DNA of 46,775 bases from an uncultured Succinivibrio sp. Lineage in GTDB: Bacteria > Pseudomonadota > Gammaproteobacteria > Enterobacterales > Succinivibrionaceae. A program made the translations under genes and the position numbers. Each line of letters begins with the position of its first letter. Position 1 is the first letter of the stretch. The stretch lies in NCBI GenBank assembly GCA_900767695.1, contig CAAGAC010000052.1:1-46775 (forward strand), written 5' to 3'. The notes below the pieces were generated by a model, which saw only the letters and a program-made list of their open reading frames with translations, had not been told where the DNA came from and made no database searches. Positions 35,443 through 45,389 of the stretch are shown in pieces.

Positions 35443-38400
35443 ATGAACATCACCCCACAGCGCGGGCGCGGCGGCAGCGGCACTCTCAAGGCCGTGGCGC
35501 TGGCCGCCGGGGCGGCCGCGGCGCTTTTCTGCGAGTACCTCCTCGCCTCATCCCGTGACAAGGAGCAGAGCGCCATCTCGGGCGAGCTTCTAAACGGCGG
35601 AGCGCAGGCCGATCAGGGCGGCTTCGTCGCCTGGCTCTTCAACTACTTCGGCGGCGTGTCGTACTTCTTCCCGCTGCTCATCGTGTTCTTCGCCTGGCAG
35701 CTCTCCAAGGGGCGCTTCTCCATACGCCAGACCGACTTCTTCACGGTCGGGATAAGGCTCCTAGGCTTCAACATCCTGCTCATGGGGCTCTGCGCCCTGA
35801 TGTCATCTCTCTTCGTCGCAGGCGCGACGGGCGCGGGCGGGATCCTCGGCGACTTCCTCAATATCCTATTCTTCAGCCGCATCCCGCGCCCTCTCGCGCC
35901 GCTTGCGCCGATCCTCCTCACCATGGCCGGGACGATGATGTTCCTCGCGCACTCGCCGTGGTGGTTCTGCGACCGCATCGGCGAGCTGATCATGAGGCTC
36001 CTGCGCATCGACAAGGGCGATGACGCCGAAGGCAAGGCTGAGGAAAAGAAGGAAAACGAGGACAAGGATCAGAAGGAGCCTGCGAAGTCCTCCCTCGGAG
36101 GACTCAGGCTTGAGCGCCTGAAGAAGAAGTCCGCCGACGCGGGCTTGAAGAAATCCCCCGAGCCTCCTCGCAGCTTTGACGGCAAGGGCGCAGGCACGGT
36201 GAGCTTCACCGGCGGCGTGAGCCCCGACGACGCCCCCATCGGCATGCCCCAGGCTGGCGCCCAGAAGAAGCCCGCTCCCGAGCCTGTCTCCCACGAGCGT
36301 GTCGAGCCCAGCTTCGGCGATGATCCCTCGCGCTTCAGCGCAAGGGACGAGGCGCCTGCCGCGCCCTCGGCAGATCCCGATGGGGATCCGCGTGTCGGGG
36401 CCACCAGGATCACCATCTCGCGTCCAGGCTCCGGCAGCTCTCTGGGGCAGGACGCCCTCAAGGGCCCTGCGTCTGGCAATGGCCGCTACGGCTATGGCCG
36501 CGGCGAGGAGCAGAGCCAGGGCTACGGCGCAGGCGAGCAGAAGGCGCAGGAGGCCCCTGCACCCGAGAGCCTCGGCCCTGCCACCATCATCAGCCGCATG
36601 AATGACGCTGATATCAGGCAGCAGACCGCCTTGCAGCCTGAGGAGCCCTCATGGCAGTCCTTCCAGGAGCCACAGGCAGGCTCCCCGGCATCCTATTCCC
36701 AGGGCGCTCATAGCGCTCAGAGCCCTGATGCTCCTGCAGGCGGAGATGATGGCGGCCAGCGCACCATCATCACCATGGGCGGCGGCATGCAGCCTCAGGA
36801 CGAGGTTTCAGCGCAGGATGGCAATGAGCAGTCCCAGGACAGCGACGGCCCCGTCTACCATGCAGGCGCTCCTGGAGTGAAGAGCGAGACCGTGGGCAAT
36901 CCCGACGGCCGCGGCGAGGTCAGCACCGTCATCACCCGCGGCGACAGCGTCACCCGCATGCAGTTTGGCCAGCACGTCGACGACTTCATGGGTTCCGACG
37001 GCAGGCAGGGCGGCTCCTACACCGAGCGCGACAGCGTGGCCTCGGTGCCTTCCGACAATACCGGCACGCTCATGGACGAGCGCATGGACGGCGCCGGAGC
37101 AGGCCCGATCACCATGGAGGAGGGCGGCTTCACCGTAACTCCCTACGGCGATGACGGACAGCCTGATCAGAACTCTGTTAAAAACACCGGCGATCCCTCC
37201 AGGCTCAAGGCCCAGGAGGCCCCGATCTCGGAGAAGGACCGTAGCTTCGCCTCATCATTCACTGGGGCGACCCGCGGGCTTCACGGCTCGCCCGAGGCGG
37301 CTCCCAGGATCGATGATGGGCCTGCACCCGTGGCAGAACAGCAGGAGAGCGGCAGCCAGGCATCAGGCAGCACCGCGCAGACGGGCGGCGCGGGCAGGAC
37401 GGGGCAGGACTCCGCCTCCTCTGCCGCCAGCGCTTCTTCCATGAACAGCGGGGCCGGCTCAGCCAGCGCCGCCCCTGCGCAGGCGCTGGAGCCCAGTGCC
37501 GAGGAGCGCGACGCGTTTGCAAGCGCCGCCGAGAACCCCGAGAATGTCTCCGAGGGCTACGGCAGCTACGATCCTGCCGAGGACGAGGATGAGCTTTCAG
37601 AGGAACTCGGCAATCAGGAAGGGCATGATCAGGATGATGCCCAGGCGGCAGGCAGCGCCGGCGCGGCGGTCCCGATGCCGGACGCCTCCCAGGAGCCTCC
37701 GCACGCCGACATCCACAAGTTCGCCACCAGGGAGTACCAGAGCTCGATGATCACGGTGCCGGGCAACAGCGCGCCCGAGGACTCGTGGCGTCCGCCGTTC
37801 TCGCTCCTTGAGCCTGCGGACGCGCTCTCCCAGGGCGACGCCTCGGGCGCCGAGGCGCGGCAGACTGCCGACGCCATCGACAAGTGCCTGCGCGAGTTCG
37901 GGGTTGACGCCCGCGTCGTCGACTACGAGCCGGGCCCGGTCATCACCTGCTTCCACCTCCTGCCAGGAGTCGGCACCCGCATCTCTAAGATAGCCAACCT
38001 CCAGCCCGACATGTGCCGCGTGCTCGGAACCCCGAACCTCAGGGTCATCGACACCATCAGGGGCACCCAGCACATAGGCCTCGAGGTCCCCAACGCTCAC
38101 CGCAAGACCATCTCGATGCGCGAGGTTGTGGAGAGCGACGCCTTCATGCACACCAAGGCGGCCCTCCCGCTGTGCCTTGGCGAGAACACCGTGGGCGAGC
38201 CGGTGGTCGCGGATCTCGCGACCGCTCCGCACCTGCTCATCGCAGGCACCACCGGCTCGGGCAAGAGCATCGGCATCAACGGCATGCTGCTGAGCCTCCT
38301 GCTCTCGCGCTCGCCCTCTGAAATGCGCCTCATCCTCGTCGATCCCAAGCAGGTCGAGTTCGCGCTCTACGAGGGGCTGCCGCACCTCATCTGCCCGGTG

Positions 38401-39267
38401 ATCTCCGAGCCCAAGGAGACCATGGCGGCGCTCGAGTGGTGCGTTGCCGAGATGGACCGCCGCTACGGGATCCTCTCTGCGATGAGGGTGCGCTCGCTCT
38501 CGGAGTACAACGCCTACATCCGCGCCCAGAATGCCCAGGGCAGGCTCGTCTACGATCCCGCCTGGAGCGCCGACATGGGCGGCAGCCCCTCGCAGATGAA
38601 GCCGCTGCCAACCATCGTCATGGTCATCGACGAGTTTGCCGATCTCATGCAGGCCTTCGAGGGCAGGCGCAATGGCAAGGGCGGGCCCGCGCCCGACATG
38701 CTGGTGCAGCGCATCGCCCAGAAGGCCCGCGCCGCCGGCATCCACCTGATGCTCGCGACCCAGTCCCCGCGCAGCGACGTCATAACCGGCACGCTCAAGA
38801 GCAACCTGCCCTCGCGCGTGGCCTACACCGTGGGCAGCGCCCTCGACTCGCGCGTGATCCTCGACTCCGCAGGCGCCGAGAACCTCCTGGGCTACGGCGA
38901 TCTGCTTGCCAGCATCCAGCACCTCAACCGCTCGCAGATCTTCCGCGCTCATGGTCCCTTCGCCCGCAACGAGGAGGTCGAGGCGGTGGTCAATGCCTGG
39001 AAGGATCACTGCGGCGATCCGCAGTACGTCGAGGGAGTCACCGACTACCACGACGAGGAGGAGGACGACGGCATGCAGGATGACGGCGGCCAGGGGCAGG
39101 GCAGGCGCGACGAGCTCTACGACCGGGTGCTCGCCCACGTCCGCGACTACCAGAACGAGAACGGCGGGAGGATCCCGTCCATAACCTCGATGCAGGTCGC
39201 CTTCGGCATCGGCTATCCCCGCGCCAAGAAGATCCTCGCCCAGATGAAGCAGTCAGGCGACATCTGA
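35443..39267 (+). CDS. ftsK: DNA translocase FtsK
   Basis: A 1274-residue cell-division DNA pump. Four N-terminal membrane segments (about residues 10-180) anchor it at the septum. A linker of roughly 590 residues rich in Gly, Ser, Ala, Gln and acidic residues follows. The motor has Walker A AGTTGSGKSIGING (about 932) and Walker B IVMVIDEFADLMQ (about 1059). The last 50 residues are the winged-helix gamma domain (ITSMQVAFGIGYPRAKKIL) that reads KOPS orientation sites. GGAGG precedes the ATG at 35443; the preceding 34 codons are probably leader. It heads the conserved ftsK-lolA-rarA-serS series. Confidence 0.96.
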   Translation: MNITPQRGRGGSGTLKAVALAAGAAAALFCEYLLASSRDKEQSAISGELLNGGAQADQGGFVAWLFNYFGGVSYFFPLLIVFFAWQLSKGRFSIRQTDFFTVGIRLLGFNILLMGLCALMSSLFVAGATGAGGILGDFLNILFFSRIPRPLAPLAPILLTMAGTMMFLAHSPWWFCDRIGELIMRLLRIDKGDDAEGKAEEKKENEDKDQKEPAKSSLGGLRLERLKKKSADAGLKKSPEPPRSFDGKGAGTVSFTGGVSPDDAPIGMPQAGAQKKPAPEPVSHERVEPSFGDDPSRFSARDEAPAAPSADPDGDPRVGATRITISRPGSGSSLGQDALKGPASGNGRYGYGRGEEQSQGYGAGEQKAQEAPAPESLGPATIISRMNDADIRQQTALQPEEPSWQSFQEPQAGSPASYSQGAHSAQSPDAPAGGDDGGQRTIITMGGGMQPQDEVSAQDGNEQSQDSDGPVYHAGAPGVKSETVGNPDGRGEVSTVITRGDSVTRMQFGQHVDDFMGSDGRQGGSYTERDSVASVPSDNTGTLMDERMDGAGAGPITMEEGGFTVTPYGDDGQPDQNSVKNTGDPSRLKAQEAPISEKDRSFASSFTGATRGLHGSPEAAPRIDDGPAPVAEQQESGSQASGSTAQTGGAGRTGQDSASSAASASSMNSGAGSASAAPAQALEPSAEERDAFASAAENPENVSEGYGSYDPAEDEDELSEELGNQEGHDQDDAQAAGSAGAAVPMPDASQEPPHADIHKFATREYQSSMITVPGNSAPEDSWRPPFSLLEPADALSQGDASGAEARQTADAIDKCLREFGVDARVVDYEPGPVITCFHLLPGVGTRISKIANLQPDMCRVLGTPNLRVIDTIRGTQHIGLEVPNAHRKTISMREVVESDAFMHTKAALPLCLGENTVGEPVVADLATAPHLLIAGTTGSGKSIGINGMLLSLLLSRSPSEMRLILVDPKQVEFALYEGLPHLICPVISEPKETMAALEWCVAEMDRRYGILSAMRVRSLSEYNAYIRAQNAQGRLVYDPAWSADMGGSPSQMKPLPTIVMVIDEFADLMQAFEGRRNGKGGPAPDMLVQRIAQKARAAGIHLMLATQSPRSDVITGTLKSNLPSRVAYTVGSALDSRVILDSAGAENLLGYGDLLASIQHLNRSQIFRAHGPFARNEEVEAVVNAWKDHCGDPQYVEGVTDYHDEEEDDGMQDDGGQGQGRRDELYDRVLAHVRDYQNENGGRIPSITSMQVAFGIGYPRAKKILAQMKQSGDI

Positions 39268-39338
39268 CCGCCTGGGAACACGGCGGCGCCAGGCGCCGCC
39301 GCAACCATCAATGCCCCGCCCGGGGCGGGAGGCCTCAA

Positions 39339-40022
39339 ATGGCTCAAGCACAAGCAAGGAAGTCACTCATTATCAAGACAGGCGCCGCCTGCGCCCGTGC
39401 ATTCGCGCGCATGATCCATGCGCCAAAGGCCGCAGCGCTTATGGCCGCAGCCGCAGTCGTCCTCTCAGCTCCTGCGCAGGCTGACGATGCCGCCTCGCTT
39501 AGAGACAAGATCTTCGCGTTCAGCGAGCTCTCGGCAGACTTCAGCGCGACCACGCAGAAGGCAGGCGGCGGCACCCAGGCCTCCTCAGGCACCATCGCGC
39601 TGCGCCGTCCTGGGAGCCTGATGATGCACACGACAAAGCCCGACGAACTCTTTTTATTCACCAAGGGCGATGACGTCTGCTACTACGATCCCTTCGTAAA
39701 CCAGGTGACCCTGTTCTCAAGGAGCCAGTCCTACTCCTCGCCATTCATGCTCCTGGCAACCAAGGACGAGAAGGCCTGGGGCGCGTACGACATCAGGCGC
39801 GACGGCGACACCTGGACCCTGACTGCAAGGCATCCCAGGGACGTCAGGTCGATGGAGATAGCCTTCGACGGCAGCGCCATCAAGTCCCTGGTCCTGCACC
39901 TCAAGGACGGCACCACCTCCACCTACGAGCTCACCTCATTGAAGGCCTCTGTTGAAAATAACGCCTTTGACGTCGAGATCCCGTCTGACGCGGAGATAGA
40001 CGATGAGCGCGGGGCAGACTGA
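39339..40022 (+). CDS. lolA: Outer-membrane lipoprotein carrier LolA
   Basis: A 227-residue periplasmic chaperone that carries lipoproteins from LolCDE to LolB. The signal peptide ends at APAQA (about residue 48). The mature part shows the LolA pattern FAFSELSADFSATTQ, LMMHTTKPDELFLFTKGDDVCYYDP and VNQVTLFSRSQ. GGGAGG supports the ATG at 39339. An internal ATG at 39411 would give a shorter, more typical signal peptide but has no ribosome binding site. A 9-bp GC hairpin (39282-39300) lies between ftsK and this gene. The 3' end overlaps rarA by 20 bases. Confidence 0.88.
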   Translation: MAQAQARKSLIIKTGAACARAFARMIHAPKAAALMAAAAVVLSAPAQADDAASLRDKIFAFSELSADFSATTQKAGGGTQASSGTIALRRPGSLMMHTTKPDELFLFTKGDDVCYYDPFVNQVTLFSRSQSYSSPFMLLATKDEKAWGAYDIRRDGDTWTLTARHPRDVRSMEIAFDGSAIKSLVLHLKDGTTSTYELTSLKASVENNAFDVEIPSDAEIDDERGAD

Positions 40023-41457
40023 TCTCTTCGGGGCGGGGGAGCAGGCAGGGGAGGCGCAGCGCGCCTCCCCTGAGAACGCCCCCGAGTCCGGGGACGAGGG
40101 CTTTGCCCCGCTTGCCTCGCGCATGCGCCCGCGCTCCATCGAGGAGTACATAGGACAGGAGCACATCCTGGGAGATGGCAAGCCGCTTCGGCAGGCTCTT
40201 GAGCGCGGGCAGTGCTACTCGATGATCCTCTGGGGCCCTCCGGGCTCGGGCAAGACCACGCTGGCGCTGCTCTTTGCGCGCAAGTGCAACGCGATCCTTG
40301 AGCAGATCCCTGCCGTCACCTCCGGAGTCAAGGAGATCCGCGAGGCGGTGGCGAGGGCAAAGGAGCGGCGGCAGCGCGGAGTGCGCACCCTGCTCTTTGT
40401 CGACGAGGTGCACCGCTTCAACCGATCCCAGCAGGACGCCTTCCTCCCCCACATCGAGGACGGGACGGTGATCTTCATCGGGGCGACCACCGAGAACCCC
40501 TCCTTCAACGTCAACAAGGCCCTGCTCTCAAGGGCCAGGGTCTATGTGCTAAAGCCCCTTTCCCATGAGGACCTCCTAAGGCTCTGCGATCTGGCGCTGA
40601 CGTCCGACAGAGGTCTTGGAAAGGAGAACCTCAGGCTTGCCGATCATGTGGCCGACGCGATGGTCGATCTCGCCTCGGGGGATGCCAGGCTCATGCTCAA
40701 CATGCTTGAGATGTGCGCCGATCTCGCAGCCCCGATGAAGGACGGATCGCGCCTTGTCACCATGACCATCCTAGGCGCGGTCGCAGGCAGGCGCAGCATC
40801 TCCTACGACAAGGGCGGGGATGCCTACTACGATCTCATCTCGGCCTTCCACAAGTCGGTGCGCGGCAGCGCGCCCGACGCGGCGCTCTACTGGTACTCGA
40901 GGATCCTCGAGGCAGGAGGCGATCCGCTCTATGTCGCGCGCAGGCTCCTTGCAATTGCCACCGAGGACGTCGGGCTTGCCGATCCGCACGCGATGCAGGT
41001 GGCGCTCAACGCCTGGGACATCTACGAGCGCGTGGGCAGCGCCGAGGGCGAGCGGGCCATAGCCGAGGCGGCGGTCTACCTCGCGCTCGCTCCAAAGAGC
41101 AACCATCTCTACAACGCCTTCCACCGCGCCCGCGAGGACGCGAGGAGGACCGGCGCCGAGGAGGTGCCGCTGTACCTGCGCAACGCGCCCACCAGGCTCA
41201 TGGACTCGCTTGGCTACCACAAGGGCTATCGCTATGCCCACGACTACGAGGGCGCCTACGCCGCAGGCGAGTGCTTCTTTCCAGAGTCGCTTGCAGGCAC
41301 CGTCTACTACACCCCCTCCCCAAGGGGCTTCGAGTCGAAGCTTGAAAAGAAGGAGCAGTACTTAAGGGAGCGCGACAGCCTTGCAGAGGAGCCGCGCCAC
41401 CAGAAGGGCTTCGTGGGACCGAAGACCGAGCACAAGGGCGGCGAGGATGCGTATTGA
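40003..41457 (+). CDS. rarA: Replication-associated recombination ATPase RarA
   Basis: A 484-residue AAA+ protein (MgsA/RarA) acting at stalled forks. It has RPRSIEEYIGQEHI, Walker A WGPPGSGKT (about residues 77-85), Walker B LLFVDEVHRFN, sensor GATTENPSFNVN, and the C-terminal tetramerisation part with YDLISAFHKSVRGSAPDAALYW. GGAG is seven bases before the ATG, inside lolA, so translation is coupled. The gene order matches E. coli. Confidence 0.96.
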   Translation: MSAGQTDLFGAGEQAGEAQRASPENAPESGDEGFAPLASRMRPRSIEEYIGQEHILGDGKPLRQALERGQCYSMILWGPPGSGKTTLALLFARKCNAILEQIPAVTSGVKEIREAVARAKERRQRGVRTLLFVDEVHRFNRSQQDAFLPHIEDGTVIFIGATTENPSFNVNKALLSRARVYVLKPLSHEDLLRLCDLALTSDRGLGKENLRLADHVADAMVDLASGDARLMLNMLEMCADLAAPMKDGSRLVTMTILGAVAGRRSISYDKGGDAYYDLISAFHKSVRGSAPDAALYWYSRILEAGGDPLYVARRLLAIATEDVGLADPHAMQVALNAWDIYERVGSAEGERAIAEAAVYLALAPKSNHLYNAFHRAREDARRTGAEEVPLYLRNAPTRLMDSLGYHKGYRYAHDYEGAYAAGECFFPESLAGTVYYTPSPRGFESKLEKKEQYLRERDSLAEEPRHQKGFVGPKTEHKGGEDAY

Positions 41458-41812
41458 ATACGCGAGCCTGATCCCTGCGGCAATCCCGCGCATGCAGCGC
41501 GTATGCAAATGGATCTGCGCACTAGCGCAGGCGGGGGAAGGGAGCGCAGCCTCGGGCAGGGCAGAACATATAAGACAGCAGCGCCAGGGCAGGACATCAG
41601 CAGCATGGCTGATGGCCGTAAAACGTCCGGGCGCTTGAGCAGGCGGGACTTAAGGCGCCCAGGCGGCGCCCTCCATGTCACGGCCATGCAGGGGGCTTAT
41701 GCGCCGCCTTGGCGCTCCTTCAATACCCGCGCAATCATGGTAGAATTGGCGCAGGTTTTACGGGGAGGCAGGGCCTCCCCTCTCAATTTCAAAAGACACC
41801 ACGGCAGCTAAA
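41458..41812 (+). promoter_or_regulatory. Intergenic stretch with the serS promoter
   Basis: These 355 bases contain no supported gene. Near the right end TTCAAT (41719-41724) and an extended -10 TGGTAGAAT (41738-41746) with a 16-bp spacer form a plausible serS promoter, about 65 bases before the start codon. Confidence 0.55.
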
Positions 41813-43120
41813 ATGCTCGACTCAAAATACCTGCGCACCAATCCTGAAGAGGCGGCAGAACGCCTCGCGACCCGCAACTTCAAGCTCGACACCGAGAAGC
41901 TCTCGAAGCTCGACTCCGAGCGCAAGGACGCGATGACGAGGACCCAGGAGCTGCAGGCCAGGCGCAACTCCCTTTCAAAGGAGATCGGCAAGACCCTGAA
42001 GTCAGGCGGCGACGCCGCCGCGCTCAAGGCCGAGGTCGCCAGGATCGGCGACGAGCTTGCCGAGGTCAAGAAGCGCCAGGACGAGGTGCTTGAGGAGCTC
42101 AAGCAGTACTACCTCACCATCCCCAACCTCCCCGACGCCTCCTGCCCGCTGGGGCCTGACGACACCTACAACAAGGAAGTTCGCAAGTGGGGCGAGCCTC
42201 GCAAGTTCGACTTCGAGGTGAAGGATCACGTCGCGATCGGCGAGGGCCTCGGCATGCTCGACTTCGAGCGCGCCCGCAAGGTCTCCGGCGCCCGCTTCGC
42301 CTTCATGACCGGCGCCGTCTGCCGCCTGCACCGCGCCCTCATCCACCTCATGCTCGATCTGCACCGCCAGCAGGGCTACACCGAGGTCTACACCCCCTAT
42401 CTCGTGAACCTCGACTCCCTCTACGGCACCGGCCAGATGCCTAAGTTCGCCGAGGATCTCTTCCACACCAGCCTCAACGGCGACGCCGACGGCGACGACG
42501 TGAACCGCCACTTCTGCCTCATCCCGACTGCGGAGGTCCCGCTCACCAACATGGTCCGCGGCGAGATAATCCCCGAGGACAGGCTTCCCATCAAGATCAC
42601 AGCCCACACCCCCTGCTTCCGCTCGGAGGCGGGATCTGCAGGGCGCGACACCCGCGGCCTCATCCGCATGCACCAGTTCGACAAGGTCGAGATGGTGCAG
42701 ATAGTAAGGCCCGAGGACTCGTGGGATGCCTTGGAGCGCCTCACCGCCGACGCCGAGTCGGTGCTGCAGGCCCTCGAGATCCCCTACCACGTGGTGGCGC
42801 TCTCCACCGGCGACATGGGCTTCAGCTCGGCCAAGACCTACGACATCGAGGTCTGGCTCCCGGCGCAGAACTGCTACCGCGAGATCTCCTCGTGCTCCAA
42901 CTGCCTGGACTTCCAGGCCCGCCGCATGCAGGCGAGGGTCAGGCGCAAGGACGGCAAGATCGAGCTTGTCCACACCCTGAACGGCTCGGGCCTTGCCGTT
43001 GGCCGCACCCTGGTCGCGGTGCTCGAGAACTATCAGAACGAGGACGGCTCGGTCACGGTGCCCAAGGTGCTCAGGCCCTACCTGGGCGGGCTTGAGATCC
43101 TCACGAAGGACACCATCTAG
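41813..43120 (+). CDS. serS: Seryl-tRNA synthetase
   Basis: A 435-residue class II synthetase. The N-terminal coiled-coil arm (about residues 30-105, charged repeats) grips the long variable arm of tRNA-Ser. Motif 2 is TPCFRSEAGSAGRDTRGL with IRMHQFDKVEM, and motif 3 is GLAVGRTLVAVLENYQ. It has normal length. The ribosome binding site is weak. Confidence 0.97.
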   Translation: MLDSKYLRTNPEEAAERLATRNFKLDTEKLSKLDSERKDAMTRTQELQARRNSLSKEIGKTLKSGGDAAALKAEVARIGDELAEVKKRQDEVLEELKQYYLTIPNLPDASCPLGPDDTYNKEVRKWGEPRKFDFEVKDHVAIGEGLGMLDFERARKVSGARFAFMTGAVCRLHRALIHLMLDLHRQQGYTEVYTPYLVNLDSLYGTGQMPKFAEDLFHTSLNGDADGDDVNRHFCLIPTAEVPLTNMVRGEIIPEDRLPIKITAHTPCFRSEAGSAGRDTRGLIRMHQFDKVEMVQIVRPEDSWDALERLTADAESVLQALEIPYHVVALSTGDMGFSSAKTYDIEVWLPAQNCYREISSCSNCLDFQARRMQARVRRKDGKIELVHTLNGSGLAVGRTLVAVLENYQNEDGSVTVPKVLRPYLGGLEILTKDTI

Positions 43121-43178
43121 CCAGGACCCCGGCCATGCCAAGACTGGGATCCGGCGGACGCGCGAGAGAGGGCAGGGC

Positions 43179-43685
43179 ATGCTGACGGCAGCCGACTTCG
43201 TGATCATCGCCGTGGTCGGCGTGTCGTCGCTCCTGTCCATCATGCGCGGCTTCGTGCGCGAGGCCGCCTCCATCATCGCGTGGATCGCGGCCTTCCTCGT
43301 CACGGGCAAGTTCTACGCCAAGGCAGCGCCGCTCTTCGTGTTCTCTCACGACGAGCTCACGCGCAATGTCCTGGCGGTCATCGTCCTGTTCGTCGTGACC
43401 CTGATCGCGCTCGGCATGGCGGGCAGCCTCGTCTGCACCATGGTGCGCAAGGCCGGCCTCTCGGGCTTCGACCGCCTCCTCGGCGTGGTCTTCGGCGCGG
43501 TGCGCGGCGTGCTCATCGCGGCCGCGGCCCTCGCGCTCTTGCAGATCCTCTTCCATCTTCACGTGCTGACATTTATCCAGGAGCAGCCGTGGTGGAAAGA
43601 CTCGGTGCTGCTTCCCGATCTGCAGCGCCTCGTCAACTGGTTCTTCCTTTACATGTCAACCCCGATCACGGGCAGCGGAGCTTGA
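43179..43685 (+). CDS. cvpA: CvpA-family membrane protein
   Basis: A 168-residue protein with four hydrophobic segments and the CvpA pattern at the N-terminus (AADFVIIAVVGVSSLLSIMRGFVREAAS). It is needed for colicin V production and envelope homeostasis in E. coli. I chose the ATG at 43179, preceded by a GAGGG-type site. It is three bases upstream of purF, the classical cvpA-purF pair. Confidence 0.92.
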   Translation: MLTAADFVIIAVVGVSSLLSIMRGFVREAASIIAWIAAFLVTGKFYAKAAPLFVFSHDELTRNVLAVIVLFVVTLIALGMAGSLVCTMVRKAGLSGFDRLLGVVFGAVRGVLIAAAALALLQILFHLHVLTFIQEQPWWKDSVLLPDLQRLVNWFFLYMSTPITGSGA

Positions 43686-43688
43686 ATT

Positions 43689-45206
43689 ATGTGCGGTGTA
43701 GTAGGAATGTCCGGCTTCTCGCCGGTTAACCTCCCCTTGTATGGAGCGCTGCAGGTGCTGCAGCACCGCGGCCAGGATGCCGCGGGCATCGTGACCGTCG
43801 ACGACGACGGCAACTTCCACCAGCGCAAGGCCAACGGCATGGTGCGCGATGTCTTCCAGACGCGCCACATGATGCGCCTCGTGGGCAACGTCGGCATCGG
43901 CCACACCCGCTACCCTACGGCCGGCTCGTCAAGCGCCGCCGAGGCCCAGCCATTCTATGTGAACTCCCCCTTCGGCATCGCGCTTGCCCACAACGGCAAC
44001 CTCATCAACGCCAGGGAATTAAAAGACAAGTGCACGAAGGCCAGGCGCCACGTCAACACCCAGTCCGACTCCGAGATCCTCCTCAATATCCTCGCTTGGA
44101 AGCTCCAGGACTGCTGCCGCGGCGATGATCCAAAGCCTGAGGAGATCTTCGAGGCGGTGAGGGGGGTCGAGTCCGAGATCCGCGGCGGCTACGCCGTGGT
44201 GAGCGTGATCCTGGGAGTGGGCCTGCTCGTCTTCCGCGATCCGTTCGGCATCAGGCCGCTCGTCTACGGCACAAGAAAGACAGAAGACGGGCGCACCGAG
44301 TACATGGCGGCCTCCGAGAGCGTGGCGCTCGACGTCAATGGCTTCACGCTCGAGCGCGACGTGCGCCCGGGCGAGGCCATTCTCATCACCAAGGACGGGG
44401 AATTCTTCAGCGCGCAGTGCGCCGAGCACGCCAAGCTCCAGCCCTGCATCTTCGAGTACGTGTACTTCGCCCGCCCCGACTCGATCATTAACGGGGCCTC
44501 CGTCTACGCCACCCGCGTGCGCATGGGCGACAAGCTTGCCGAGAAGATCAGGCGCGAGTACTCGGACCTCAACATCGACGTGGTGATCCCCATTCCCGAC
44601 ACCTCGGTTGACATCGCAGTCCAGATCGCCCGCCACCTGGGCCTTCCCTACCGCCAGGGCTTTGTCAAGAACCGCTACGTGGGCAGGACCTTCATCATGC
44701 CGGGGCAGGCCCAGCGCAAGAAGTCGGTGCGCAGCAAGCTCAACCCGATCCGCGCCGAGTTCGAGGGCAAGGACGTGCTGCTCGTTGACGACTCCATAGT
44801 CAGGGGCACCACCTCGATGCAGATTGTCGAGATGGCACGCGAGGCAGGCGCCAGGCGCGTCTACTTTGCCTCCGCCTCCCCCGAGATCCGCTACCCCAAC
44901 ATCTACGGCATCGACATGCCGACCTCGGACGAGCTCATCGCCTATGGCAGGGACAACGCCGAGATCTGCAAGCTCATCAAGGCCGACGCCCTCATCTACC
45001 AGTCGCTTCCCGATCTGGAGGCCTCGGTGCGCGAGGAGAACCCGGATCTCAAGGACTTCGACACCTCGGTCTTCTCGGGAAACTACATCGTGCCTCCTGA
45101 GAAGGGCTACTTCGAGGAGATAGCGCGCCAGCGCTCGGACGACGCCAAGGCCGACAAGGTCTGGAAGGACTCCTGCAACGACGCGCTGGACATCTACAAC
45201 ATCTGA
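43689..45206 (+). CDS. purF: Amidophosphoribosyltransferase
   Basis: A 505-residue enzyme for the first committed step of purine synthesis. After Met removal, Cys2 (MCGVVGMSG) is the N-terminal glutaminase nucleophile. The PRPP loop is VLLVDDSIVRGTT. Length matches E. coli PurF. It works in the same pathway as purH and purD in this window. Confidence 0.97.
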   Translation: MCGVVGMSGFSPVNLPLYGALQVLQHRGQDAAGIVTVDDDGNFHQRKANGMVRDVFQTRHMMRLVGNVGIGHTRYPTAGSSSAAEAQPFYVNSPFGIALAHNGNLINARELKDKCTKARRHVNTQSDSEILLNILAWKLQDCCRGDDPKPEEIFEAVRGVESEIRGGYAVVSVILGVGLLVFRDPFGIRPLVYGTRKTEDGRTEYMAASESVALDVNGFTLERDVRPGEAILITKDGEFFSAQCAEHAKLQPCIFEYVYFARPDSIINGASVYATRVRMGDKLAEKIRREYSDLNIDVVIPIPDTSVDIAVQIARHLGLPYRQGFVKNRYVGRTFIMPGQAQRKKSVRSKLNPIRAEFEGKDVLLVDDSIVRGTTSMQIVEMAREAGARRVYFASASPEIRYPNIYGIDMPTSDELIAYGRDNAEICKLIKADALIYQSLPDLEASVREENPDLKDFDTSVFSGNYIVPPEKGYFEEIARQRSDDAKADKVWKDSCNDALDIYNI

Positions 45207-45227
45207 AGGCGCCAAGGCAGATTTCAG

Positions 45228-45260
45228 CCTGCATGATCCCGCAGAGCGGGATCATGCAGG
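45228..45260 (+). terminator. Perfect hairpin after purF
   Basis: A 15-bp perfect stem CCTGCATGATCCCGC with loop AGA lies 21 bases after the stop. No T run follows, so it may act as a 3' stabiliser rather than a simple terminator. Confidence 0.5.
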
Positions 45261-45389
45261 GCAGGGCGTGATGCACTGCCATGCATGCATGGCTTGAGCC
45301 TTAAGCCGGCACGGAGCTTGATCCCGGATAAATGCTTTCAGGCTGGCTGCCGCCGTCCTTTATACGGATCACAAAACACGAGGCTTTTC

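Noticed and set aside
37597..39138. A 513-codon open frame on the minus strand
   Set aside because: Antisense to the ftsK motor region; same GC-driven artefact.
44019..45215. A 398-codon open frame on the minus strand
   Set aside because: Antisense to purF, which has all catalytic motifs in the other direction.
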